A stretch of DNA of 64,000 bases. Origin: GCA-002708145 sp045562755 (GTDB taxonomy: Bacteria > Chloroflexota > Dehalococcoidia > Lucifugimonadales > Lucifugimonadaceae). Every line of letters begins with the position of its first letter. The stretch's first letter is position 1. The notes beneath the pieces are model-generated. The model ran no database searches. It saw nothing but the letters and a program-made list of their open reading frames with translations, and had not been told where the DNA came from. This document shows, in pieces, positions 24,243-33,284 of this stretch. The stretch is taken from assembly GCA_045562755.1 (NCBI GenBank), contig JBJKVF010000001.1, positions 62,001 to 126,000 on the forward strand, given 5' to 3'. The position numbers and the translations under genes were made by a program.

Positions 24243-26264
24243 ATGTCTCGTTTTTTCTATTTAGGTATATTTTTGATAGTTTTAATTTTTTCTAATTTTT
24301 ACAATATAGAAAAAATTATAGCTCAGGAATCTACTTCTCAAGTTAAATACCACTCGATTATTGTTGATGAACAGATAATTAAATCTGATTTAGATCAAAA
24401 AGCAGTAGAAACTATATTGAAATTTTTAGAAAATGACTCAAACGCAGGAAACATTTTTCTAGGAACCTTTGATTCTAATAGTTCAAATATTAAGTATTTT
24501 GACAAATTTGATGATGCTTATAAATCTTATTTAGCTAATTTAGTTAACAATTTAAATTTAGAAAACTCAGGTGATTTAAGATCAGATCAATTAGGCGCAC
24601 TAACTGATATATATTCTGAGTACAACAAGCTTAATGCTAGTGATGGATCTAATGTTATGATAATTACTCCAGGAAGAATATCTGGAGAATCTGAAAAAAC
24701 AAGAGAAAGATTTAAAAATATTGGAGAATTATTCGCGTTAGAAAAATGGGAAATAGATGTTATTTCCTTACCTTCAACTGATCTTACTTCAAGAGAACTC
24801 ATGAGTGAAATTTCATCATCATCATCAGGTAAGTTTTTTGATTTAGGAATATTGGAAGGTTACGCAGAATTTGCTAGCTATTTTAACCAATATGATTTGA
24901 AGGAAATTATGAATATTGAGGTAGGAAATAATATTCCCAAACTTCAACCAATAGAGATTTCTCCATATTCAGAAAAATTGTCATTAATGATGGTTAAGGA
25001 AGATTTTGATACTACAGCATCTTTATTTTCTCCTTCAGGAACAAAAGCCTTATCTGAAATGTCTAATGTGACTATTTTTCAAACAAATCATGTCATTTTA
25101 TTCAATATAGAAAATCCATCACCTGGTACATGGAGTATTCAAGCACAGGGGGCAAAAGGCGAAATAATTATTTACTCTGAAATTATAAATCCCTTAGAGA
25201 TAAAATTTGTTGATGTACCACCATTTTCAATTAGTGACCCAGTTTTAATCGAAGCTATAGTAAATATAAATAATTCTCCTCAGATTTTATCTGATGCAAT
25301 TATTGAGGCAACTGTCACAAATGGTATATCTGTAAAAACATACAAACTTAATGATTCGGGGCAATCTGGTGATAAAAAATCAGATGATGGAATATATTCT
25401 TTTGAAGTTGTTGATACTTTTGCTCAGGGCAATAATAGTGTTAATCTAGTTCTTTCTTGGCCAGGATTTTCCTCTGAAATTACTTCAAATTCATTTTTTC
25501 AAACAGAGGTTTTCCCGAAAATCAATATTACTAGAACTTCAAATGTTGAAGGTTCTAAGGATGAAGAATTAAATCTAGCAAGTATATCTACAACTGTATC
25601 AGATTATCCTTATTTAACTAATTATAAGAATATTTCAGCTTATTTGTCCGACGGCTCTAATGAATATGAAGCTAATCTAGTAATGCTAACTGAGCCGGAA
25701 CCAGGAAAATCTTGGAAGTTTGATGTTGTGGCAAAAATGCCCAAAACTGATAATTATATGCTTGAGATATTTATGGTAGATAATTATTTGGGTCGTGAGT
25801 TTGAAATTTCTGCTCCAATTACCGAAATTGAAGCTACTATTGTCACATATCCAGTTATGGTGTTCGGAATAAGAGTTATTTATATATTATTTTTAATTTT
25901 TGTAGGAGTTTTTATTGGTATATTAGTTTTGATAATTCGTAAGAAAAACTCTCCTTATGGTTATCTGATAGATGATCGAGATAAAGTATTAGTGAATTTT
26001 TATGTTTTAGAAAGAACGCTATTAAACAAAATAATTTCTAAAGATTTTGTTAGTAATTCGGAATTAAAATCTATACCGCTGAGTTTGGGAGGATTTAAAT
26101 TTCATCTCAATAGAGTAGAATTAAGATTGTCAAATAAAATGGTAGATATTTCTGTACGGGTCAATGGTAAACCAGCCCCCAAAATTATAAAGCTAACTAG
26201 TCGCAGCCAAATAGGTGTAGGAGGAAAATTATTTAAATTCCATAAAAGATTACCTAAGGAATAG
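24243..26264 (+). CDS. Large secreted/membrane-anchored protein, von Willebrand A-like N-terminus, unknown
   Basis: The 673-residue protein has a signal peptide (residues 1-27, ending near IIAQ), an extracytoplasmic part of about 510 residues, one membrane segment at about 541-566 and a basic cytoplasmic tail of about 105 residues. The N-terminal third resembles a VWA fold (VMIITPGRISGE and alternating strands), but a full MIDAS motif is not evident. Beta-rich segments in the middle resemble Ig-like or CARDB-type domains (PFSISDPVLIEAIV; DDGIYSFEVV). The tail ends in SQIGVGGKLFKFHKRLPKE, slightly FHA-like. Function is unknown; a surface adhesion or sensing role is conjecture. Confidence 0.65.
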   Translation: MSRFFYLGIFLIVLIFSNFYNIEKIIAQESTSQVKYHSIIVDEQIIKSDLDQKAVETILKFLENDSNAGNIFLGTFDSNSSNIKYFDKFDDAYKSYLANLVNNLNLENSGDLRSDQLGALTDIYSEYNKLNASDGSNVMIITPGRISGESEKTRERFKNIGELFALEKWEIDVISLPSTDLTSRELMSEISSSSSGKFFDLGILEGYAEFASYFNQYDLKEIMNIEVGNNIPKLQPIEISPYSEKLSLMMVKEDFDTTASLFSPSGTKALSEMSNVTIFQTNHVILFNIENPSPGTWSIQAQGAKGEIIIYSEIINPLEIKFVDVPPFSISDPVLIEAIVNINNSPQILSDAIIEATVTNGISVKTYKLNDSGQSGDKKSDDGIYSFEVVDTFAQGNNSVNLVLSWPGFSSEITSNSFFQTEVFPKINITRTSNVEGSKDEELNLASISTTVSDYPYLTNYKNISAYLSDGSNEYEANLVMLTEPEPGKSWKFDVVAKMPKTDNYMLEIFMVDNYLGREFEISAPITEIEATIVTYPVMVFGIRVIYILFLIFVGVFIGILVLIIRKKNSPYGYLIDDRDKVLVNFYVLERTLLNKIISKDFVSNSELKSIPLSLGGFKFHLNRVELRLSNKMVDISVRVNGKPAPKIIKLTSRSQIGVGGKLFKFHKRLPKE

Positions 26265-26266
26265 AA

Positions 26267-26770
26267 TTATTTTTTTTCAATTGTTATTTTATGTATTTTG
26301 TCACCTTGATCAGTATCAAGCATAGGATCTCTTTCTCTAAGTGAATTAACAACTTTCATCCCATCAGTTATTTTACCGAAAACTGTATGCATTCCATCTA
26401 GGTGAGGGGTAGCAACATAAGTTATAAAAAACTGACTTCCATTTGTATTAGGTCCTGCATTAGCCATTGACAATATACCTTCTCCGACATGACGCAAAGT
26501 TGAAGAAAATTCATCTTTAAATTGATATCCAGGTCCACCTCTACCATCACCATTTGGACATCCACCTTGAGCCATAAAACCTTTTATAACTCTATGGAAA
26601 GTTGTCTCATCATAAAAATTATTTTCAGCTAAATTAATAAAATTTTCTACAGTTAATGGGGCTTCATTAGGGTAAAGTATAGCTGTAAAATTACCTTTTG
26701 AAGTTTCAAATTTTGCGAAATATTGTGATTGTGTATCTAAATTTCCTTCAGGTGGCGCTAATTCTTTCAT
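26267..26770 (-). CDS. Cytoplasmic peptidyl-prolyl cis-trans isomerase, cyclophilin type
   Basis: Cyclophilins speed proline isomerisation during folding. The 167-residue protein has FHRVIKGFMAQGGCPNGDGRGGPGYQFKDEF as its core, with the catalytic Arg and Phe in FHRVIKGFMAQGG, then MANAGPNTNGSQFFIT and LDGMHTVFGK. It has no signal peptide and so acts in the cytoplasm. The ATG is preceded by GGAGAA. It lies beside a second cyclophilin that carries a lipoprotein signal, and the two appear to be products of a local duplication. Confidence 0.92.
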   Translation of the reverse strand: MKELAPPEGNLDTQSQYFAKFETSKGNFTAILYPNEAPLTVENFINLAENNFYDETTFHRVIKGFMAQGGCPNGDGRGGPGYQFKDEFSSTLRHVGEGILSMANAGPNTNGSQFFITYVATPHLDGMHTVFGKITDGMKVVNSLRERDPMLDTDQGDKIHKITIEKK

Positions 26771-26842
26771 TTATTCTCCTTCAAATTTTTTGCTAATATG
26801 TTTATATCTATCATAAATGAAAAGGTAACTTTTCATAATCAT

Positions 26843-27463
26843 CTATGGTTGATTTTTAATAGTTATTTTATTAATTCTATCACCAGGTTTAGAGGCGCTA
26901 AATGGATCTCTGGGTGAAATATTCATTGCGTTTTCTATTCCTGAAACAACTTCTCCAAAGATTGTATGCATACCATCCAAATGAGGAGTTGGTGCAAAGG
27001 TTATAAAAAATTGACTTCCATTTGTACCTGGACCAGAATTTGCCATAGAAAAAATACCAGGTTTATTATGAGATAATGTTGAGCTAAATTCATCTTCAAA
27101 CTTATATCCTGGGCCACCAGTGCCTGTTCCAGTTGGGTCTCCCCCTTGAGCCATAAATCCTGGAAGTACTCTATGAAAAGTTGTTCCATTGTAAAATTTT
27201 TTTTCAGTAAGATTTATGAAATTTTCTACTGTTTTTGGAGCTACGTTGTCAAAAAGTTTTATCGTAAACTTTCCTGAGTCAGTGTCAAATAAAGCATAGT
27301 ATTCTTTTGATGTATCTAAATCACCTATAGGGGGAAGTAAATTACTAATATTTTCTTCTATTTGTGGTGAATTTTGAGTGCTTTCTGTACAAGAAATCAA
27401 TATTAACATTGAAAAAATCACCGTGAAGATAATAATTTTTTTTTGTTGAAATTTTCTATACAT
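26843..27463 (-). CDS. Lipoprotein peptidyl-prolyl cis-trans isomerase, cyclophilin type
   Basis: The 206-residue protein has an N-terminal lipoprotein signal (basic residues, hydrophobic 10-23, lipobox ILISC). A short linker and a full cyclophilin domain follow, with FHRVLPGFMAQGG, MANSGPGTNGSQFFIT and LDGMHTIFGE. It should fold secreted proteins at the outer face of the membrane. It is transcribed toward its cytoplasmic paralogue, 72 bases away. The divergent gap to lipB (135 bases) holds both promoters; a TATAAT at 27533 is a candidate -10 for lipB. Confidence 0.92.
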   Translation of the reverse strand: MYRKFQQKKIIIFTVIFSMLILISCTESTQNSPQIEENISNLLPPIGDLDTSKEYYALFDTDSGKFTIKLFDNVAPKTVENFINLTEKKFYNGTTFHRVLPGFMAQGGDPTGTGTGGPGYKFEDEFSSTLSHNKPGIFSMANSGPGTNGSQFFITFAPTPHLDGMHTIFGEVVSGIENAMNISPRDPFSASKPGDRINKITIKNQP

Positions 27464-27598
27464 TATTTTTCTTTCGTCTATATATTTTATTTTATGTATT
27501 AGTACGTTAAATATGATTCTAACATGAAAAAATATAATACAAAGTACAAGTAAATAATAATAAAATATATTTATAAAAATATTGAAATAGAAAAATTA

Positions 27599-28279
27599 AT
27601 GAAACCTAAGAGAAGAAATTTTTTTGATCATCAAAATATGGGAATTATAGAATATGATGATGCTTTACGCTTGCAAAGAGATTTACACAAAAAAAGATGT
27701 GATGGAAATATTAGAGATACAATATTATCCCTGCAACATCCAAACATAATCACTATTGGAAAAAACGCCGATGATAGTGGGATACTTGTTCAAAAAATGA
27801 GATTAGAAGAGTTGGGTGTTAAGGTTTATAAAACTGATAGAGGTGGCCAGTTAACTTATCATGGGCCTGGACAATTAATTCTTTATTTTATAGTCAATAT
27901 TAGAAAATTAAATTATGGTCCTGTTGACTTTGTAAGAAAAATTGAAGAGGTGATCATTTCTTTTCTTGCAGAGTACGAAATTAGTGCTCATAGAGTTAGT
28001 AAAGAAATAGGTGTATGGATAGGTGGTAAGGAAGGGCAAAACTTCAATAAAAATCTAAAAAAAATTAGTGCATTGGGATTAAGAATATCAAATGGTGTCA
28101 GTATGCATGGTGTAGCATTAAACATTACGCCTAATCTGGACTTATATAATTTAATTATTCCTTGTGGAATTAAAAATATGCAATCTACATCTTTTTTATT
28201 AGAAGGGAAAACCGATATTAGTATGAATAATATAGTAGAAAAATTACTAAATATTATTGAAGAAAAAATTTATAAATGA
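27599..28279 (+). CDS. lipB: Octanoyl-[acyl carrier protein]:protein N-octanoyltransferase
   Basis: LipB moves octanoate from acyl carrier protein to lipoyl domains such as that of PdhC. The 226-residue protein contains HPNIITIGKN, the TDRGGQLTYHGPGQLILYF signature, KKISALGLRISNGVSMHG with the conserved Lys, and the catalytic Cys in IIPCGI. These cover the known active site. thrC starts 10 bases after its stop. lipA is not in the window. The upstream gap is extremely AT-rich and no clear ribosome binding site is seen before the ATG. Confidence 0.94.
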   Translation: MKPKRRNFFDHQNMGIIEYDDALRLQRDLHKKRCDGNIRDTILSLQHPNIITIGKNADDSGILVQKMRLEELGVKVYKTDRGGQLTYHGPGQLILYFIVNIRKLNYGPVDFVRKIEEVIISFLAEYEISAHRVSKEIGVWIGGKEGQNFNKNLKKISALGLRISNGVSMHGVALNITPNLDLYNLIIPCGIKNMQSTSFLLEGKTDISMNNIVEKLLNIIEEKIYK

Positions 28280-28289
28280 AAGGATAAAT

Positions 28290-29480
28290 ATGTCAAAAAC
28301 ATCTAGTACAATATCTCATTTGGAATGTTCATTATCTTCAGAAAAATATGACCATAATAATCTTTATAATCTAAGCCCAAAAACAAATAAACCTTTATTC
28401 GCAAGATATGATTTAGAAAAAGCTTCTAGAACTCTTACCAAAGAATCCTTGAAAACACGGGTAAATTCTATGTGGAGATATATGGAAGTCATGCCGGTCA
28501 TTAATAGTGAAAATATTATTACTCTAGGTGAAGGTTTTACTCCGTTAGTTAGTGCAAAAAATCTAGGTAAAATCCTTGGATTAAAAAATTTATTTATAAA
28601 AGACGAAAGTAATAACCCTACTGGTTCATTTAAAGCTAGAGGTTTATCATCAGCAGTTTCAAAGGCTATTGAGCTTGGTCAAAAAAAAATATGCCTTCCA
28701 TCAGCTGGTAATGCAGCAGGGGCAATGTCAGCATATGCAGCAGCAGCAGGACTAAAATTTAAGGTTTTTATGCCAAAAGATGCACCTATTCCTAATAAGA
28801 TAGAGTGCTTTGCTTTTGGTGCTGATATTCAACTTGTGGATGGTTATATAAATGATGCAGGTAAATTATCAATTCAGGCATCTGAAAATGAAGGTTTTTT
28901 TGATCTGTCAACACTAAAAGAACCATATAGAGTTGAAGGAAAAAAAACAATGGGGTATGAAATTATTGAGCAGATGAATTTTTCTGTTCCTGATGTGATT
29001 ATTTACCCAACAGGAGGCGGAACAGGGATAGTCGGTATCTGGAAAGCTCTTGATGAGATGGAAAAATTGAACCTAATTGACTCTAAGCGTCCGAGGATGA
29101 TATGCGTTCAAGCGGATGGGTGCTCTCCAATTGTAAATGCATATAATCAGAACAAAAAATATGCCGAAGAAATTAAAAATCCTGAAACTTTAGCTGCTGG
29201 AATGAGAGTACCAGTTGCAGTTGGAGATTTTCTAGTGATTAGATCAATCATTGAGAGTAAGGGCTATGCGTTGACAGTTAGCGATGAAGAAATGATTGAC
29301 TCTGTAAAGATTATCTCAAAAAAGGAGGGTATTTTCCCTGCACCTGAAGGAGGTGCGACATATGCAGCCATGAAAAAAATGCTTGAGGATAATATTATCG
29401 ATTTAGATGAAAGAATTGTTTTGCTTAACACGGGCTCGGGTTACAAGTATTTAGATTCAATGGAAAAATATCTGAATTAG
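28290..29480 (+). CDS. thrC: Threonine synthase
   Basis: The enzyme converts O-phosphohomoserine to threonine with PLP. The product, about 396 residues, opens with a short region (HLECSLSSEKYDH) resembling the N-terminal strand of class II-like threonine synthases, followed by ITLGEGFTPLVSAKNLG. The PLP Lys lies in NNPTGSFKARGLS. LPSAGNAAGAMSAYAAAAG and TGGGTGIVG bind substrate and phosphate. The chosen ATG has AAAGGA upstream; the open frame reaches 11 codons further into lipB. Threonine dehydratases share the fold, but the N-terminal region and GEGFTPL favour threonine synthase. Confidence 0.88.
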   Translation: MSKTSSTISHLECSLSSEKYDHNNLYNLSPKTNKPLFARYDLEKASRTLTKESLKTRVNSMWRYMEVMPVINSENIITLGEGFTPLVSAKNLGKILGLKNLFIKDESNNPTGSFKARGLSSAVSKAIELGQKKICLPSAGNAAGAMSAYAAAAGLKFKVFMPKDAPIPNKIECFAFGADIQLVDGYINDAGKLSIQASENEGFFDLSTLKEPYRVEGKKTMGYEIIEQMNFSVPDVIIYPTGGGTGIVGIWKALDEMEKLNLIDSKRPRMICVQADGCSPIVNAYNQNKKYAEEIKNPETLAAGMRVPVAVGDFLVIRSIIESKGYALTVSDEEMIDSVKIISKKEGIFPAPEGGATYAAMKKMLEDNIIDLDERIVLLNTGSGYKYLDSMEKYLN

Positions 29481-29485
29481 ACAAT

Positions 29486-30100
29486 TTATATATTTTTTTT
29501 CCATTCAACTACATGATTATCTATGCCATGCGGAAATTTTTCCTTGAATTCATCAAATAGCATTCCTAATATATAAGAATTATGTCTTGCTCCACCGTGA
29601 GGTCGACTTTTTCTAAGAGTACCTTCATGAATGAAACCTAAGTTCTCGAACATAGTTTTAGCTGTTATATTATATTCAGGTATGTCCACCCAAGCTCTAT
29701 ATAGTTTCAAGTTAATAAAAATATGTTCCAGCATCGCTAATGATGAAGCAGTTCCATAACCTTTATACCACTCATTTTTATCACCTAATAGTACTGATAT
29801 TTGAGCATCTCCTAGAGCTTCATCTATAGATAGCTGACCTTCTCCAATATGTTTATCGCCAATAATTTTATATATAGAAAAAATATCTCTATGAGGTTCA
29901 TGATGAGGATCATTAAAAACCTCGTTCCATTCAGCTTGACTGGCGGTTATCATAATCTCGGGTTCGTAACCTAAGTGTGCCGGGTTTCCATATGTGTATC
30001 GACCAAACCAAGCTTCCGATACCTCGCTATCTCTTAGCCAATTACTTATACGTTTAACATCTTCTCTGCAAACAGGTTTTAATTCTACTAATTGTGACAT
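29486..30100 (-). CDS. GNAT-family N-acetyltransferase (RimJ/RimL-like)
   Basis: The 204-residue protein resembles GNAT enzymes that acetylate N-termini or small amines. LKPVCREDVKRISNWLRD is the usual beta1-alpha1 region. YGTASSLAMLEHIFINLKLYRAWVDIPEYN and AKTMFENLGFIHEGTLRKS form the acetyl-CoA-binding and C-terminal motifs. The start is set at MSQLVELKP; the frame extends 28 AT-rich codons upstream toward the divergent gene. The pattern of the motif A loop (KGYGTASS) is slightly degenerate compared with the usual QxxGxG/A. The substrate is unknown. Confidence 0.8.
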   Translation of the reverse strand: MSQLVELKPVCREDVKRISNWLRDSEVSEAWFGRYTYGNPAHLGYEPEIMITASQAEWNEVFNDPHHEPHRDIFSIYKIIGDKHIGEGQLSIDEALGDAQISVLLGDKNEWYKGYGTASSLAMLEHIFINLKLYRAWVDIPEYNITAKTMFENLGFIHEGTLRKSRPHGGARHNSYILGMLFDEFKEKFPHGIDNHVVEWKKNI

Positions 30101-30213
30101 AAATCTATGATTCTTTTGTTTTTTATGAATTTCATTAATTTGAAAGAAATTTTTATAAATAAAATGTATAATCATTATAAACATTAAATATTACAAGATA
30201 AAGGAAAAATTTT

Positions 30214-30498
30214 ATGTCAGATCATTGGAAGATGCAAGCCGAAATAGAATATTGTGTTCCATGTGGATATGCAAACTTAGCTGCAAGTTTAGTTAGTGAG
30301 CTTTTTCAGGCTGCAGGGCCTTCATTAGCTATATCTTTAATTCCAGGGCATAGTGGAGCTCTAAAAATTACTGTAGATGGTATAGTTCTCTGGGACAAAA
30401 AAGAACAAGGAAGGTCACCTCATATAATGGAAGTAAAAGATATTAAAGCAAAAGTTGCAAATATGCTTAATTCAACTGCAGTGATACAAGAAAGTTAA
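30214..30498 (+). CDS. SelT/SelW/SelH-like thioredoxin-fold (Rdx family) protein
   Basis: The 94-residue protein has the short Rdx fold seen in SelW-like bacterial proteins. EIEYCVPCGYANLAASLVSELF holds the CxxC redox motif after the first strand, and SLIPGHSGALKITVDGIVLWDKKEQG matches the rest, where family members read GAFEV.VDG.LIFSK. Cys replaces selenocysteine, so it is the Cys-containing form. A redox role is expected; partners are unknown. AAAGGAAA precedes the ATG, and a zinc alcohol dehydrogenase gene follows after 28 bases. Confidence 0.82.
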   Translation: MSDHWKMQAEIEYCVPCGYANLAASLVSELFQAAGPSLAISLIPGHSGALKITVDGIVLWDKKEQGRSPHIMEVKDIKAKVANMLNSTAVIQES

Positions 30499-30526
30499 AA
30501 ATTTAACTTAAATTAAGGAGTTTTTT

Positions 30527-31618
30527 ATGAAAGCAGCAGTTCTTGTTGAGGTCAATAAGCCTATGCCAATAATGGAACTTCAACAGTCAAAGCCAAAAAC
30601 TGGTGAAGTCTTAGTAAAAATGTCAGCTGCAGGTGTTTGTGCCTCTGATCATCATGTGATGACAGGTGAGGCACCAATGCCTTTGCCTATTGTTTTAGGG
30701 CATGAGGGGTCAGGGGTAGTTGAGGAGGTTGGCCCAGGTGTAACAAATTTAAAGCCGGGAGATAATTGCATACTAACTTTTGCTCCAAGTTGTGGATTTT
30801 GCCAAGCATGCAGGCAAGGTTTTTCAAATATGTGTGATACAAATCGTGTTACAGGCACAAAACAATATGATGATACTTTCAGACTTCATACAAACGAAGG
30901 GATTGAAGTTCATCAAATGGCAAAACTAGGAGTTTTTGCTGAAAAAATTGTAATTCCTCAACAATCATGCTTCAAAGTTCCAGATGATTTCCCAATGGAT
31001 GTTGCTGCTTTAATAGGATGTTCAGTAACTACTGGTATAGGGGGAGTAATTAATCAGCCAAATATTAAAACAGGCATGTCAATTGCAGTTTTTGGTGTCG
31101 GTGGGGTTGGCCTGAATGCATTGCAAGGAGCTAGATTATTGAATGCTTCCAAAATTATAGCTGTTGATATACACGATCACAAACTTGAATTTGCATATAA
31201 TTTTGGTGCAACTCATGTTGTGAATTCAAAAAATGAAGACCCATTTGAAAAAATAAACGAAATAATACCTGGTGGTGTAGATTTTGCTTTTGATACTTTT
31301 GGTCACAGTATTACAACCGGGCAAGCTTATAATTCTACTCGCAAAGGTGGTACTACTGTAGTTATAGGACTAGCTCCCGCTGGAATGAACGCTTCCATTC
31401 CAATGATTGATATCGTTAGAAATCAAAAAACATTAGTTGGTAGCTATTATGGTTCAATAGCTCCTCATGAAACATTTAGCAAGTTATTAGATCTTTATAG
31501 TTCAAATAAAATAGAGATTGACAGTTTAGTCAAGAGGAAATATTCTCTGGAAGATATTAACGAAGCATATTCTGATTTAGCTAAAGGTTTAGACGCCAGA
31601 GGTGTAATAATTTTTTAG
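30527..31618 (+). CDS. Zinc-dependent alcohol dehydrogenase, class III-like
   Basis: The 363-residue protein is a medium-chain dehydrogenase. The catalytic zinc ligands are the Cys in GVCASDHHVMTG and His in LGHEGSGVVEEVGPGV. The structural-zinc region is SCGFCQACRQGFSNMCD. The nucleotide-binding segment is FGVGGVGLNALQGARLL, followed by IAVDIHDHKLEFAYNFGA. This best fits the branch of class III or NDMA-dependent alcohol dehydrogenases, which handle alcohols or formaldehyde adducts. AAGGAG lies seven bases before the ATG. Possibly co-transcribed with the SelW-like gene. The substrate is not determined. Confidence 0.87.
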   Translation: MKAAVLVEVNKPMPIMELQQSKPKTGEVLVKMSAAGVCASDHHVMTGEAPMPLPIVLGHEGSGVVEEVGPGVTNLKPGDNCILTFAPSCGFCQACRQGFSNMCDTNRVTGTKQYDDTFRLHTNEGIEVHQMAKLGVFAEKIVIPQQSCFKVPDDFPMDVAALIGCSVTTGIGGVINQPNIKTGMSIAVFGVGGVGLNALQGARLLNASKIIAVDIHDHKLEFAYNFGATHVVNSKNEDPFEKINEIIPGGVDFAFDTFGHSITTGQAYNSTRKGGTTVVIGLAPAGMNASIPMIDIVRNQKTLVGSYYGSIAPHETFSKLLDLYSSNKIEIDSLVKRKYSLEDINEAYSDLAKGLDARGVIIF

Positions 31619-31651
31619 TTTTCATAACTATAATCTAAAAGGATGAAAAAG

Positions 31652-31716
31652 GGTAACCTTATTACATAATTTGCTCGAATTTTGGGTTGAACGTTGTATT
31701 ATGTAATGATAACCTC
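31652..31716. promoter_or_regulatory. Inverted repeat upstream of the complex I operon
   Basis: ATTACATAAT at 31661 and its exact complement ATTATGTAAT at 31698 form a 10-bp stem with a 27-base loop, and flanking GGTAACC and GATAACC extend the symmetry. The element lies between the alcohol dehydrogenase stop and nuoA. It could be an operator, a leader structure, or a terminator for the upstream gene, although no T-run follows. Confidence 0.4.
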
Positions 31717-31751
31717 ATTATTGATTAGGAAATAAAAAAATTTATCTATAA

Positions 31752-32159
31752 ATGTTTGAAGAATATTTTAGACAATATGCAATTCTTATAATTTTTACTT
31801 TAGTCGCTACCACAGTGCCTATTGGAATGTTAGCTATTAGCTATTTTGCTCAATTTATAAATGTTAGGCCGTCACGACCTTCTGATGTAAAACTTACGGC
31901 CTATGAAGGTGGTATGCTACCATTTGAAGAACGCCCAGAAAAATTTAACTTTAAGTATTACTATTATGCAATTTTATTTGTTGTTTTTGATGTTGAAGCT
32001 GTTTTTCTTTTTCCTTGGGCTGTAAAGTATGGAATACTGACTAAACAGTTTGGCTTTGTTGCTTTATTAGCAGCAATTATATTTATGATTGTTGCAACTT
32101 TTGGATATTTATATGCTTGGAGAAAGAAAAATTTAGATTGGGTTTATAATGAACGATAA
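31752..32159 (+). CDS. nuoA: NADH-quinone oxidoreductase subunit A
   Basis: A small membrane subunit of complex I at the junction with the peripheral arm. The 135-residue protein has three membrane segments (about residues 12-32, 73-95 and 100-121). The conserved loop RPSDVKLTAYEGGMLPFEE contains the Glu and, in place of the usual YECG, YEGG, so the conserved Cys is missing. FKYYYYAILFVVFDVEAVFLFPWAV matches the family strongly. It begins the 11-subunit operon and overlaps nuoB by 11 bases. No clear Shine-Dalgarno is seen. Confidence 0.95.
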   Translation: MFEEYFRQYAILIIFTLVATTVPIGMLAISYFAQFINVRPSRPSDVKLTAYEGGMLPFEERPEKFNFKYYYYAILFVVFDVEAVFLFPWAVKYGILTKQFGFVALLAAIIFMIVATFGYLYAWRKKNLDWVYNER

Positions 32160-32805
32160 TAATAAGAAAAATAATGCCTACGGTTTGCCTATTTTAGACT
32201 CTACAGATAGAGGAATACTTGAATCTATGACAAGTGAGATGGATCAGAATGAAGGTGAAGCAGTAAATTCTATGAAGTCTACTCACTTAGAGCCTTTTCC
32301 TGATCCTGTTCTGGAAGTTCCAAGTGATTTAAAAAGAAATATTATTGTAAGTTCCATTGACTCTTTACTTAACTGGGCAAGAAAATCATCAGTTTTTCCA
32401 CTTCAATCTGGCCTTGCATGTTGTTCTTTTGAAATGATAGGTACAGCTATGGCTAGATTTGATATTTCCAGATTTGGAATGGAAGCTTTTAGGGCGTCAC
32501 CAAGGCAAGCAGATTTATTGATAGTTGCTGGTACTCTAACTTGGAAAATGGCAGTACCATTACGTAGGCTTTATGATCAAATGTCATCACCCAAATGGGT
32601 AATATCAATGGGAGTTTGTGCAACTTCTGGTGGTCCCTATTATCAAAGCTATTCTGTTGTGCCAGGCGTAAATCATATAATGCCTGTTGATGTATATGTT
32701 CCAGGATGTCCTCCAAGACCAGATGCTTTGTTATTTGGAATAATGCAACTTCATGACAAAATTCGCAAATATAGCCTAGTAGGAAAAGTAGCTGGTCAAG
32801 AATGA
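32149..32805 (+). CDS. nuoB: NADH-quinone oxidoreductase subunit B
   Basis: This subunit carries the N2 cluster that reduces quinone. The 218-residue protein has a polar N-terminal extension of about 60 residues, then FPLQSGLACCSFEMIGTAM with the tandem Cys pair, FRASPRQADLLIVAGTLTWKMA, SMGVCATSGG and DVYVPGCPPRPDALL, which supply the other two Cys ligands. All four ligands are present. It overlaps nuoA and, via ATGA, nuoC, so translation is coupled. Confidence 0.97.
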   Translation: MNDNNKKNNAYGLPILDSTDRGILESMTSEMDQNEGEAVNSMKSTHLEPFPDPVLEVPSDLKRNIIVSSIDSLLNWARKSSVFPLQSGLACCSFEMIGTAMARFDISRFGMEAFRASPRQADLLIVAGTLTWKMAVPLRRLYDQMSSPKWVISMGVCATSGGPYYQSYSVVPGVNHIMPVDVYVPGCPPRPDALLFGIMQLHDKIRKYSLVGKVAGQE

Positions 32806-33284
32806 TTCAAGAATGGCGAGGAGATTATCTAGCAGAAAAAATAGAATTAAAAATAAAAAATTCTATAGAAAAATTTGATGATAAATCAGTCTGGGTAAAC
32901 CCTGGAAATCTGTATGAAGTATGTAAGTTGCTAAATCAAGATCCACTCTTTGAATTTGATTTGTTGAACAGTTTGACATCAGTTGATTATATTGATCATT
33001 TTGAAGTCGTATATCACTTCACCTCTATATCATATAGGTCATCATGCATTCTGAAATGCAAAGTTGGTTTTGGAAGAAATAATCCAGAACTAGATAGCGT
33101 AGTTGATATATGGAGAGGGGCAGACTATCAGGAAAGAGAAGTGTGGGATTTAATGGGCATCAAGTTTAATGGTCATCCAAATCTCAAAAGAATAATGCTT
33201 TGGGATGGCTTTCCTGGTCATCCATTAAGGAAAGATTTTGTTACTTATGATCAATCAATTGTAAATACAATGGGAGATGAATAA
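32802..33284 (+). CDS. nuoC: NADH-quinone oxidoreductase subunit C
   Basis: A 160-residue subunit of the peripheral arm that packs against NuoD. The signature segment is DIWRGADYQEREVWDLMGIKFNGHPNLKRIMLWDGFPGHPLRKDF, read here in parts: REVWDLMGI, GHPNLKRIML and GFPGHPLRKDF. The start ATG overlaps the nuoB stop (ATGA). It is separate from NuoD, unlike the fused NuoCD of enterobacteria. Confidence 0.95.
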   Translation: MIQEWRGDYLAEKIELKIKNSIEKFDDKSVWVNPGNLYEVCKLLNQDPLFEFDLLNSLTSVDYIDHFEVVYHFTSISYRSSCILKCKVGFGRNNPELDSVVDIWRGADYQEREVWDLMGIKFNGHPNLKRIMLWDGFPGHPLRKDFVTYDQSIVNTMGDE

